A DNA stretch of 64,000 nucleotides, from contig NZ_CP038255.1 of assembly GCF_004564135.1 (NCBI RefSeq), positions 1,396,501-1,460,500 of the forward strand. The letters are read 5' to 3'. Positions 47,683 through 55,045 of the stretch are shown in pieces (within the stretch, counting starts at the first letter, position 1; every line of letters begins with the position of its first letter). Source of the DNA: Terasakiella sp. SH-1. Its GTDB lineage: Bacteria > Pseudomonadota > Alphaproteobacteria > Rhodospirillales > Terasakiellaceae. A program made the translations under genes and the position numbers. A model generated the notes under the pieces. That model was not told the DNA's origin and searched no databases. It saw nothing but the letters and a program-made list of their open reading frames with translations.

Positions 47683-48417
47683 ATGAATCCTGGCTTTAAA
47701 AGATTTCTTGGCTTGTTTGTTGGCGCATTGCGCGATCTGGCGCCAATCATACTTGTGATTGCATTTTTCCAGATCGTTGTGCTGCAACAGCCTTTCCCAA
47801 ACCTGGATAAAGTTATTCCGGGCCTGTTTTTAGTGGTCATGGGACTTGCCTTTTTTATTCAAGGCTTGGAGATGGGGCTGTTCCCGCTTGGTGAAAGCAT
47901 GGCTAATGCCTTTGCCCGAAAAGGCAGTGTAATTGCGATTTTAGCTTTTGCTTTTGCACTCGGTTTTGGAACAACGATTGCTGAACCTGCCCTTATTGCC
48001 GTGGCTGCTGAGGCTGCTGAGATTGCAGCTAAAGGCGGCCAAATCGCTTTAGACGCAGAAGTGCAAGCCACGTATGCCAACCAATTACGACTTGTTGTGG
48101 CGCTTTCAGTTGGGTCTGCGATTGTTTTGGGTGTTTTCAGAATTTTAAAAGGCTGGCCGATCCAGTATTTCATCATTGGTGGTTATATTATTGTGATTGT
48201 CATTACGAAATTTGCTCCGCCAGAAATTGTTGGGATTGCCTATGACAGTGGCGGAGTGACGACCTCAACCGTGACGGTTCCGCTGGTGACGGCCTTGGGT
48301 GTTGGCTTGTCTTCAACCATCCGTGGGCGTAACCCGATGATTGATGGTTTTGGCTTGATCGCTTTTGCCAGTTTGACGCCTATGATCTTTGTTCTTATCT
48401 TTGGTATGGTGATGTAA
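47683..48417 (+). CDS. DUF1538-type membrane protein, first paralogue
   Basis: Function unknown; a probable transporter or channel subunit. The 244-residue protein has about six or seven membrane helices. Its signature motifs are RDLAPII near the start, [18 protein letters not shown] (about 97-108), [15 protein letters not shown] (about 205-219) and [10 protein letters not shown] (about 223-235). The same motifs recur in the next gene, so the two are paralogues, probably forming the two halves of one heteromer. The conserved polar residues within helices (T-T-x-A-E-P and D-S-G-G-V-T-T-S) look like a substrate path. The stop codon overlaps the next ATG (TAATG). Upstream lies a cyclase gene; no clear ribosome site. 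Confidence 0.82.
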   Translation: MNPGFKRFLGLFVGALRDLAPIILVIAFFQIVVLQQPFPNLDKVIPGLFLVVMGLAFFIQGLEMGLFPLGESMANAFARKGSVIAILAFAFALGFGTTIAEPALIAVAAEAAEIAAKGGQIALDAEVQATYANQLRLVVALSVGSAIVLGVFRILKGWPIQYFIIGGYIIVIVITKFAPPEIVGIAYDSGGVTTSTVTVPLVTALGVGLSSTIRGRNPMIDGFGLIAFASLTPMIFVLIFGMVM

Positions 48418-49226
48418 TGCTGGAATGGATCATCAACATATCGGAAGCTGCCGTTGCGACCTGTCGTGACATTGCGCCTATTATTGTGATTTTGCTGGGC
48501 TTTCAGTTCCTTGTTATTCGCAAGAAAATCCCGAATTTCAGAAAAATCATTATTGGCTTTTTCTACGTTCTTTTGGGGCTGACACTATTTTTGGTGGGGC
48601 TGGAACAGGCTCTGTTCCCATTGGGTGAAGCCATGGCGACACAATTGTCTGATCCGGAATTTCTGGGCGCAGGCGGTGATCCGAGTTCCTTGACCTGGAA
48701 AGATTATTACTGGGTTTATATTTTCGCAGCGGCCATCGGGTTTGCGACAACGGTTGCTGAACCTTCTTTGATTGCCGTTGCGATCAAGGCTGAAGAAATC
48801 TCCGGTGGCAATATCAGTGCCTGGGGGTTGCGTGCTGCTGTGGCGATTGGTGTGGCCGTCGGGGTGTCTTTGGGAACTTTCCGTATTGTAACGGGAACGC
48901 CCCTGCCTGATTATATCATGGTGGGCTATATCGTCGTCATCATTCAAACGTTTTTTGCTGCTAAAACTATTATTCCACTGGCCTATGACAGTGGTGGGGT
49001 GACGACATCAACGGTAACTGTTCCAGTTGTCGCTGCCCTTGGTCTTGGTTTGGCCTCAACCGTACCGGGTCGCAGTCCGCTGCTTGACGGGTTTGGTTTG
49101 ATTGCCTTTGCCAGTGTCTTTCCAATTATGTCTGTACTGGCGTATGCTTTGATTGCCGATTACCGTGCAAAAAGAGCAAAAGAAGCCCAAGCTACAGATA
49201 CATCTTCATCAGGGAGTGAAGCATGA
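48417..49226 (+). CDS. DUF1538-type membrane protein, second paralogue
   Basis: Partner of the previous gene. The 269-residue protein repeats its layout: [53 protein letters not shown] and [10 protein letters not shown]. It differs in having a longer polar insert between helices (about 80-95) and a hydrophilic C-terminal tail (DYRAKRAKEAQATDTSSSG) facing the side where the PII-like protein would bind. The tail is a candidate docking or regulatory segment (inference). It is joined by TAATG to the gene before and by ATGA to the PII gene after. Confidence 0.82.
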   Translation: MLEWIINISEAAVATCRDIAPIIVILLGFQFLVIRKKIPNFRKIIIGFFYVLLGLTLFLVGLEQALFPLGEAMATQLSDPEFLGAGGDPSSLTWKDYYWVYIFAAAIGFATTVAEPSLIAVAIKAEEISGGNISAWGLRAAVAIGVAVGVSLGTFRIVTGTPLPDYIMVGYIVVIIQTFFAAKTIIPLAYDSGGVTTSTVTVPVVAALGLGLASTVPGRSPLLDGFGLIAFASVFPIMSVLAYALIADYRAKRAKEAQATDTSSSGSEA

Positions 49227-49573
49227 ACTTAAAATTGATCGTAGCCATGGTGGCTGATGAAAAAACAAATGTGGTTATTGATGCCGCACGTGATGCAGGT
49301 GCGACCGGGGCAACTACCATTAGCTCGGTTCGCGGCGAAGGTATGACACCGGAAAAAGGCTTTATGGGGCTTGAGCTGACCGCACAGCGCGATGTTATCC
49401 TGTTCCTGGTTGCAGGCACGCAGGCACGCCGCATTCTGGAAGCGATTTGTGAGGCTGGTAACTTTGATGAAGAGCCCGGCGCAGGTGTTGCTTTCCAAAT
49501 TGATATTGAAGATGCCGTTGGGCTGAATACACAACTCCCGAAAATTATGGAAGAAATTGCAGGTGAAGTATGA
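49223..49573 (+). CDS. PII-like signalling protein
   Basis: A 116-residue ferredoxin-like PII-superfamily protein: beta strand MNLKLIVAMVADEK, helix, then the T-loop region (about 34-54, SSVRGEGMTPEKGFMGLEL), strand DVILFLVAG, second helix and the B-loop-like segment EEPGAGVAFQIDI. The T-loop is a few residues shorter than in GlnB and has no Tyr for uridylylation; the canonical TGKIGDGKIF B-loop is replaced by PGAGVAF. It is thus not a nitrogen GlnB/GlnK but a transporter-associated PII-like protein. Ligand unknown; adenine nucleotides or cyclic nucleotides are plausible, since other PII-like proteins (for example SbtB) bind them. Overlaps both neighbours by 4 bases. Confidence 0.82.
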   Translation: MNLKLIVAMVADEKTNVVIDAARDAGATGATTISSVRGEGMTPEKGFMGLELTAQRDVILFLVAGTQARRILEAICEAGNFDEEPGAGVAFQIDIEDAVGLNTQLPKIMEEIAGEV

Positions 49574-49971
49574 CTGAGAAATCTTTTATCCGCGTCAGTG
49601 ATGTCATGTCCCCGAATGTGAAAACAATCGGGCGTGTTGCAACAATTGCTGAAGCCATCACAATGATCAAAGAGGAAAAAGTCAGCTCTCTGATCGTTGA
49701 ACGCCACAATGAAGGTGACGAGTTTGGCCTGTTGACCATTCGTGACATTGCCCGTGAAGTTGTGGCAACGGACCGTCCGGCAGCGCGCACCAGTGTCTAT
49801 GAAATCATGACCAAGCCTGTTCTGACAGTGCCTGCGGAAATGAATATTAAATATGCAGTTCGCCTGCTTGTTCGTTTCAGCCTGTCACGTGCTGTTGTGA
49901 TTGATCATGAGCGTAACCCGGTTGGGATCGTCACATTGCGCGACATGGTTCTGGGCTATGAAGACGATTAA
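49570..49971 (+). CDS. CBS-domain pair protein
   Basis: A 133-residue stand-alone Bateman module: CBS 1 (about 8-68, VSDVMSPNVKTI to LLTIRDIAREVV) and CBS 2 (about 74-131, VYEIMTKPVLTVP to GIVTLRDMVLGYE). Both halves keep the G-[LI]-[LV]-T-x-R-D ribose/phosphate motif, so binding of AMP/ADP/ATP or a related ligand is likely. It closes the cassette, overlapping the PII gene by 4 bases (ATGA), and is followed by a terminator. With the PII-like protein it gives the membrane proteins two soluble nucleotide-sensing partners. Confidence 0.86.
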   Translation: MTEKSFIRVSDVMSPNVKTIGRVATIAEAITMIKEEKVSSLIVERHNEGDEFGLLTIRDIAREVVATDRPAARTSVYEIMTKPVLTVPAEMNIKYAVRLLVRFSLSRAVVIDHERNPVGIVTLRDMVLGYEDD

Positions 49972-49994
49972 GTCCTCATAAAACTCAAGAATAG

Positions 49995-50029
49995 AAAAAG
50001 GCGGCTGTTTCCCTGATAGCTGCCTTTTT
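49995..50029. terminator. Bidirectional terminator between the CBS gene and lolD
   Basis: AAAAAGGCGGCT (49995-50006) and AGCTGCCTTTTT (50018-50029) pair with one G-U pair around an 11-base loop. T-runs flank it on both strands, so it can end the cassette transcript (plus) and the lolCD transcript (minus). Confidence 0.85.
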
Positions 50030-50709
50030 TATTGCTCAATGAGATGGCCGTCTTCCAGCTTGATGATACGGTCCATTTTTTGTGCAAGCACCGGGTTGTG
50101 TGTGGCGATCAGGGCAGCCAGTCCCTCTTTGCGCACTTCTTCAAGTAACAGGCCAAACACATGATCTGAGGTCAGAGGGTCAAGGTTGCCCGTTGGTTCA
50201 TCGGCAAGTAGAAGCTTAGGCTTGTTGGCAAGAGCGCGGGCAATGGCAATACGCTGTTGTTCCCCACCTGATAGTTCAGCTGGGCGATGTTCGCCACGTT
50301 TGCTTAAGGACACGGCCTCTAACAGTTCTTGTGCTCGTTTCAGGGCATCGGGGCGGCTTTTGCCATTGATCATCTGCGGGATGATAATATTTTCAGCGGC
50401 AGAAAACTCAGGCAGCAAGTGGTGGTATTGATAAACAAAGCCGAGATAGCGCCGACGCAATTTTGTTTTGGCATCGTCATTAAGATTGCTGGCATCTTGC
50501 CCATCAACCAAAATCGTCCCCGTGTCGCCTTTTTCCAACAGCCCAGCCGTTTGTAACAAGGTTGACTTCCCTGCCCCACTTGGCCCGACCAAGGCAACAA
50601 TTTCACCTTCATTAATCGTCAGATTGGCTTCTTTAAGAATATGAAGCGTATCGCGACCTTGCGTGAATGTTCGACACAGGTTTTGCAGTTCCAAGACAGG
50701 CTTACTCAT
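50029..50709 (-). CDS. lolD: Lipoprotein-releasing system ATPase LolD
   Basis: ATPase that powers release of outer-membrane lipoproteins from the inner membrane to LolA. The 226-residue ABC protein has Walker [10 protein letters not shown] (42-50), the LolD-type [13 protein letters not shown]-loop region, signature LSGGEQQR and Walker [13 protein letters not shown]. The ATG at 50709 overlaps lolC by 8 bases and matches the family start; the long upstream open frame is inside lolC. Confidence 0.95.
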   Translation of the reverse strand: MSKPVLELQNLCRTFTQGRDTLHILKEANLTINEGEIVALVGPSGAGKSTLLQTAGLLEKGDTGTILVDGQDASNLNDDAKTKLRRRYLGFVYQYHHLLPEFSAAENIIIPQMINGKSRPDALKRAQELLEAVSLSKRGEHRPAELSGGEQQRIAIARALANKPKLLLADEPTGNLDPLTSDHVFGLLLEEVRKEGLAALIATHNPVLAQKMDRIIKLEDGHLIEQ

Positions 50710-51946
50710 AACGCAGGGCCTCCACCGGATCGAGACGAGCAGCGCGCCATGACGGATAAAGCGTGGCAAGGAAAGAAAGGCCCAAGCCCATTCCGACAAC
50801 CAAGCCGACCTCACCATAATCCACAATGGCGGGCAGTTTGGATAGGAAGTAAATTTCAGCCGCAAACAGTTCAGTCCCGCTTAAACCTTCAATCCATTGA
50901 CGGATGGTTTCGATGTTTTCTGAAAAAGCCAAACCCAGACCAAAGCCAAACAGGGTGCCAAAGACACCAACACTAGTCCCGGCAATAAAAAAGATGCGCA
51001 TGATACTGCCCCGGCTTGCCCCCATGGTGCGCAGGATCGCAATATCTTTTCCCTTATCTTTGACCAGCATTATAAGCCCGGAGATAATATTGAAGGCTGC
51101 AACAATGATAATCAAAGTCAGGATCATGAACATGACGTTGCGTTCAACCTGCAAGGCATTGAAAAAACTTGCATTTGTGCGTTTCCAGTCAACGGGGTTT
51201 AAACCCATTTTTCCTAATGCTATGCGGATGTCATAAGAAATACTTTCCGCTTTATCTGCACTGGGGGTCAAAATCTCGAAGTAATTGACACCGGGAATAC
51301 GAAAATAATTCTGTGCGGCTTTGAGCGGCATAAAGATAAAGCTGGAGTCATATTCATACATGCCGATATCAAAGGTAGCTGCAATCACATAACTGCGCAT
51401 GCGCGGCACGGTGCCAAAGGCTGTGACATTGCCCTTGGGGGAAATCAGGTTGATCCGATCCCCCACCCACAAACCAAGTTTCGAGGCAAGACGGGAACCA
51501 ATGACAATGCCCTCACCTGCTTCAAACAGTTTTAAAGAACCTGCTTTGATGCTGTTGGATAGTAAATCACGTTTCTTGAAGTCCTCACTGCTCAGCCCCC
51601 GGACCATAGCTCCGCTGGAGCCGCCCTTGCCTGTTGCCATGATTTGACCTTCAATCATGGGGGTGACGCTGATGACCCCCTCAATCTTGGCAAGTTCAGA
51701 GGCTAAGGGATTATAGTCACGGATAACACGCTGATGGCCGTACACATTGATATGACCGTTAATACCTAAAATCCGGCTAAGCAGTTCTTCGCGAAACCCA
51801 TTCATCACCGACATAACAATGATCAATGTTGCCACGCCCAAGGCAATCCCCAGCAGGGAAAACCACGCAATGACAGAGACAAAGCCTTCCCGGCGGCGCG
51901 CACGCAAATATCTTGCGGCCATCATCCATTCAAAAGCCTTGAACAT
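50702..51946 (-). CDS. lolC: Lipoprotein-releasing system permease LolC/E
   Basis: Membrane subunit that extracts lipoproteins. The 414-residue protein opens FEWMMAARYLRARRREGFVSVIAWFS, has four membrane helices (one N-terminal, three C-terminal) and a large periplasmic MacB-like domain (about 45-270). A FtsX-like permease domain (IISGLIMLVKDKGKDIAILRTMGAS) contacts LolD. One permease gene only, as expected for organisms with a LolF-type homodimer or LolC/E merged system. Confidence 0.93.
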   Translation of the reverse strand: MFKAFEWMMAARYLRARRREGFVSVIAWFSLLGIALGVATLIIVMSVMNGFREELLSRILGINGHINVYGHQRVIRDYNPLASELAKIEGVISVTPMIEGQIMATGKGGSSGAMVRGLSSEDFKKRDLLSNSIKAGSLKLFEAGEGIVIGSRLASKLGLWVGDRINLISPKGNVTAFGTVPRMRSYVIAATFDIGMYEYDSSFIFMPLKAAQNYFRIPGVNYFEILTPSADKAESISYDIRIALGKMGLNPVDWKRTNASFFNALQVERNVMFMILTLIIIVAAFNIISGLIMLVKDKGKDIAILRTMGASRGSIMRIFFIAGTSVGVFGTLFGFGLGLAFSENIETIRQWIEGLSGTELFAAEIYFLSKLPAIVDYGEVGLVVGMGLGLSFLATLYPSWRAARLDPVEALRYE

Positions 51947-51989
51947 ATGTTTCCCCTAAGCCTCTTGTTCTGTGTGTGCAGAAACGACC

Positions 51990-53300
51990 TTATGCTGTGA
52001 ATTTCGCAATCAGTTGATCAATTGCGATTTCTTCTTTTTCACCAGTTTTGCGGTTTTTAACTTCGGCAACACCGTTTTTCAAACCACGTGGGCCAATCAC
52101 CACCTGCCAAGGCAGGCCGATCAGGTCCATATTGTTGAATTTGGCCCCTGCACGTTCTGAACGATCATCATAAAGGGTTTCAATCCCGGCAGCGTTCAGT
52201 TCTTTGTAAAGTTTCTCACAGGTTTCGTCACAAGCCTCATCCCCTGTTTTCAGGTTGATCAGGCCAACGGTGTAAGGCGCAACGCTTTCAGGCCAGATGA
52301 TACCATTTTCATCATGGCTGGCTTCGATGATCGCACCGATCAAACGGGAAACACCAATGCCGTAAGAGCCCATTTGCAGGTCAATCTCATCGCCATTTTG
52401 ATCTGTTACTGTCGCCCCCATCGGCTTGGAATATTTAGTTCCAAAGTGGAAAATATGACCAACTTCAATTCCACGTGCTGCCAAGAGTTTATCACCAAGC
52501 TTAGCTTCCTCAGATTCATCGTGTTTTTCATCTGTTGCGGCATAAAGCGATGTCCATTTGTCAACAATCGGCTGAAGGTCTGAATTATAATCCACATCTT
52601 GCGGGATATCGAAATCAAGAACATCTTTGTGAACAAACACACCGGATTCCCCCGTTTCTGCCAGTACGAGGAATTCATGAGACAGATCACCCCCGATGGG
52701 GCCTGTGTCGGCTTTCATCGGGATCGCTTTGACACCCAAACGATCAAAGGTACGCAGGTAAGAGACAAAATGCTTGTTGTATGCTGCCTTGGAAGATTCG
52801 TAATCCAAATCAAAGGAATAGCTGTCTTTCATCAGGAATTCACGGCCACGCATGATGCCAAAACGCGGGCGGACTTCGTCACGGAATTTCCACTGAATGT
52901 GATAGAGCATTTTCGGCATGTCTTTGTAAGACTGACATTCCATTTTCACGATATCTGTAATGGCTTCTTCGTTTGTTGGGCCATAGAGCATATCGCGCTC
53001 ATGACGGTCTTTGATACGCAGCATTTCCTTGCCGTAATCATCATAACGGCCACTGCGTTGCCACAGTTCAGCCGGCTGGATCGTTGGCATGAGGACTTCC
53101 TGACAGCCCGCGGCATCTTGTTCTTCGCGAACGATTTTTTCAATCTTGCGCAAGACACGCAGGCCCATCGGCAACCAGTTATAAATTCCGGCAGAAGATT
53201 GGCGGATCATGCCAGCACGCAGCATTAAGCGGTGCGAAACAATCTGGGCTTCGGAAGGGTTTTCTTTCAGGGTCGGCAGGAAATATTGTGAAAGGCGCAT
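51990..53300 (-). CDS. proS: Prolyl-tRNA synthetase (short bacterial form)
   Basis: Charges tRNA-Pro. The 436-residue class II synthetase has motif 1 with [12 protein letters not shown], motif 2 [28 protein letters not shown], and motif 3 [12 protein letters not shown] plus an anticodon-binding domain. The ~180-residue editing insert between motifs 2 and 3 seen in the 572-residue E. coli enzyme is missing, the form typical of alphaproteobacteria. The ATG at 53300 has GAGGA upstream. Confidence 0.95.
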   Translation of the reverse strand: MRLSQYFLPTLKENPSEAQIVSHRLMLRAGMIRQSSAGIYNWLPMGLRVLRKIEKIVREEQDAAGCQEVLMPTIQPAELWQRSGRYDDYGKEMLRIKDRHERDMLYGPTNEEAITDIVKMECQSYKDMPKMLYHIQWKFRDEVRPRFGIMRGREFLMKDSYSFDLDYESSKAAYNKHFVSYLRTFDRLGVKAIPMKADTGPIGGDLSHEFLVLAETGESGVFVHKDVLDFDIPQDVDYNSDLQPIVDKWTSLYAATDEKHDESEEAKLGDKLLAARGIEVGHIFHFGTKYSKPMGATVTDQNGDEIDLQMGSYGIGVSRLIGAIIEASHDENGIIWPESVAPYTVGLINLKTGDEACDETCEKLYKELNAAGIETLYDDRSERAGAKFNNMDLIGLPWQVVIGPRGLKNGVAEVKNRKTGEKEEIAIDQLIAKFTA

Positions 53301-53376
53301 CTTAGTCCTCAAAACAGATAAAATGATGTTGAACTGACTTTAGATAATGCGGGTGTGAAAGGCAACGAAATCGTTG

Positions 53377-53778
53377 TTATTTTTGCCTATATTGTGCAAG
53401 GCAGGCGTCCAGAATCGCGTTATTTTCACCTTGCCCCAGTTTTTGACCATTCCAATAGACATGACGGCCCTTTACTTTCACTTGCCCAAGATTGGCCTTG
53501 CCATAAAAGCCAGCTCCCATATTGTATTTTTCAGCCAAGTCGATTCCAAGATCAAAGGTGATTTCATCTGGTAGTTTGATTTGATTGCCCCCATTCAAAT
53601 CTGCCCCGACAACTTTATTGCCGCGCATATCCACACCGGGGACATAATCAGCCCCACTGAAAGAATTTAGCCGGATCAGTTTTTTGCATTCTTTTTCCGT
53701 GATGGAAACGGCACTGGCAACACCATCAGCCATGGCAACTGCGGGGAACATGACTAAGGCCATCAAAAAAAATCGCAT
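53377..53778 (-). CDS. Small secreted protein of unknown function
   Basis: The 133-residue protein has a signal peptide (MRFFLMALVMFPAVAMA, cut predicted after residue 17) and a ~116-residue mature part with two cysteines (31 and 126) that could form a disulfide. It shows no recognised domain; the middle is rich in Gly/Asp with a 'PDEITFDLGIDLAEKY' stretch and strand-like repeats. It starts 4 bases after the tag stop and is probably cotranscribed. Possibly periplasmic. No function assigned. Confidence 0.75.
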   Translation of the reverse strand: MRFFLMALVMFPAVAMADGVASAVSITEKECKKLIRLNSFSGADYVPGVDMRGNKVVGADLNGGNQIKLPDEITFDLGIDLAEKYNMGAGFYGKANLGQVKVKGRHVYWNGQKLGQGENNAILDACLAQYRQK

Positions 53779-53782
53779 TGCT

Positions 53783-54343
53783 TTACCCTTCTTCGTAAAT
53801 GGTTGGATCAACTTGCATCCAGGGGGGATTAATCTTAGCAATTTTTTTGAATACAGGACAGTCTTCGCGATGTGTACCGGGCAGGTATCCAGTGCTCATG
53901 AGAAACTCCCCCGTAATTTCACCGCCTGTAAACTTGAATGTTTTCTTAAACAGTTTCACCCATTGCGATTTTGGTTTTGGGTGTTGGGAGGTCAGCCAAT
54001 TTGCAAATGAGCCTTGCTCCTTCTGCAAGTCTTGAATAACACGGGCATTATGAATAATGGCGTTGATTTTCAGCTTATTACGGATGATAGAGGCATCACC
54101 AAGAAGACGAGCGATATCATCTTCACCATAAGCAGCAACTTTATCAATATCAAAACCATCAAAGGCCCGAATGAAATGATCTTTCTTTTTCAAAATCGTG
54201 AGCCATGACAGGCCCGCCTGAAAAATTTCAAAGGCCAGACGTTCAAAAAGTTTATGATCGTCTTCAATGGGAAAGCCATATTCCTCGGCATGATAAGGGC
54301 CATGAAATTCATGACCAGGGGCAACGTCACAATACCAATTCAT
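53783..54343 (-). CDS. tag: DNA-3-methyladenine glycosylase I
   Basis: Base-excision enzyme that removes 3-methyladenine from alkylated DNA. The 186-residue protein matches Tag: an early Cys (MNWYC), HAEEYGFPIEDDHKLFE, the core helix IFQAGLSWLTILKKK, VAAYGEDDIARLLGDASIIRNKLKI-type region, and late His/Cys ligands (THREDC). These fit the zinc site of E. coli Tag. Overlaps the upstream 77-residue gene by 4 bases (ATGA). No LexA box was seen upstream. Confidence 0.9.
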   Translation of the reverse strand: MNWYCDVAPGHEFHGPYHAEEYGFPIEDDHKLFERLAFEIFQAGLSWLTILKKKDHFIRAFDGFDIDKVAAYGEDDIARLLGDASIIRNKLKINAIIHNARVIQDLQKEQGSFANWLTSQHPKPKSQWVKLFKKTFKFTGGEITGEFLMSTGYLPGTHREDCPVFKKIAKINPPWMQVDPTIYEEG

Positions 54344-54573
54344 TGGCTAAACCCAATCCATTCCAGCAGATAAGCCCCATAAATAATGGTAAGAACAGCG
54401 GCAGCAAGCATGGCCGATTGAGTGATCATGCAGCCCATGCAGGGGCGCAAGTTTTCGCGTTGATCGCTGTTCATATATTTCTGGTCAGCACGCATTTTTA
54501 CGCCGAAGTAAAACAGCCACCATAAAATGGCAAAGGCGATGAGCAGGATAGCTTCTGTCTGACCAAAATTCAT
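54340..54573 (-). CDS. Small two-helix membrane protein with C-M-G-C motif
   Basis: A 77-residue protein of unknown function. Two membrane helices (about 8-25 and 50-70) flank a polar loop with basic residues and the sequence RPCMGCM, a C-x-x-C motif at the membrane edge that could bind metal or be redox active. It is the first gene of a three-gene operon with tag and the small secreted protein. No family recognised. Confidence 0.65.
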   Translation of the reverse strand: MNFGQTEAILLIAFAILWWLFYFGVKMRADQKYMNSDQRENLRPCMGCMITQSAMLAAAVLTIIYGAYLLEWIGFSQ

Positions 54574-54580
54574 AGGATAC

Positions 54581-54610
54581 TCACAAAAAAGCCCCTGTTT
54601 TCACAGGGGC
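54581..54610 (-). terminator. Rho-independent terminator after mce
   Basis: GCCCCTGT (54591-54598) and ACAGGGGC (54603-54610) with a 4-base loop, followed on the minus strand by TTTTTTGTGA. Separates the nuo-to-mce transcript from the downstream tag operon. Confidence 0.9.
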
Positions 54611-54620
54611 GCATTTTAAA

Positions 54621-55025
54621 TTAGGCTTGTTCCAGTTCAACCAGTGCACCGTTGAAATCCTTTGGGTGCAGGAAGAGAACGGGGTTCCCATGGGCGCCGA
54701 TTTTTGGCTCTCCATTGCCAAGAACGCGAGCACCTTCGGCTTTCAGCTTGTCACGGGCTTCGATAATGTCATCAACTTCGTAACAAATGTGGTGAATACC
54801 ACCAGCCGGGTTCTTTTCAAGGAAGCCTGCGATTGGGGAATTGTCACCCAGTGGATAGAGCAGTTCAACCTTGGTGTTGGGCAGTTCAACAAACACAACG
54901 GTGACACCGTGGTCCGGTTCGTCTTGCGGTGGGTTTACTTTTGCACCCAATGTTTGTGCATATGTTTTTGAAGCTGCTTCCAGATCCGGTACAGCAATAG
55001 CGATATGGTTCAAACGTCCAATCAT
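54621..55025 (-). CDS. mce: Methylmalonyl-CoA epimerase
   Basis: Interconverts (S)- and (R)-methylmalonyl-CoA in propionyl-CoA metabolism. The 134-residue glyoxalase-fold protein has LNHIAIAVPDL (metal His7), VELLYPLG, GIHHICYEVDD and a late Glu in GALVELEQ. It has the family length. 20 bases after rnj; it is typical of this alphaproteobacterial nuo-birA-coaX-rnj-mce string. Confidence 0.92.
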   Translation of the reverse strand: MIGRLNHIAIAVPDLEAASKTYAQTLGAKVNPPQDEPDHGVTVVFVELPNTKVELLYPLGDNSPIAGFLEKNPAGGIHHICYEVDDIIEARDKLKAEGARVLGNGEPKIGAHGNPVLFLHPKDFNGALVELEQA

Positions 55026-55045
55026 TTATAAAAACTCCCTAGGTT

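Noticed and set aside
48411-48420. Possible frameshift splitting one fused DUF1538 gene in two
   Set aside because: The second gene is in another frame but has its own complete N-terminus with RDIAPII, and TAATG is an ordinary coupling junction; both read as intact genes.
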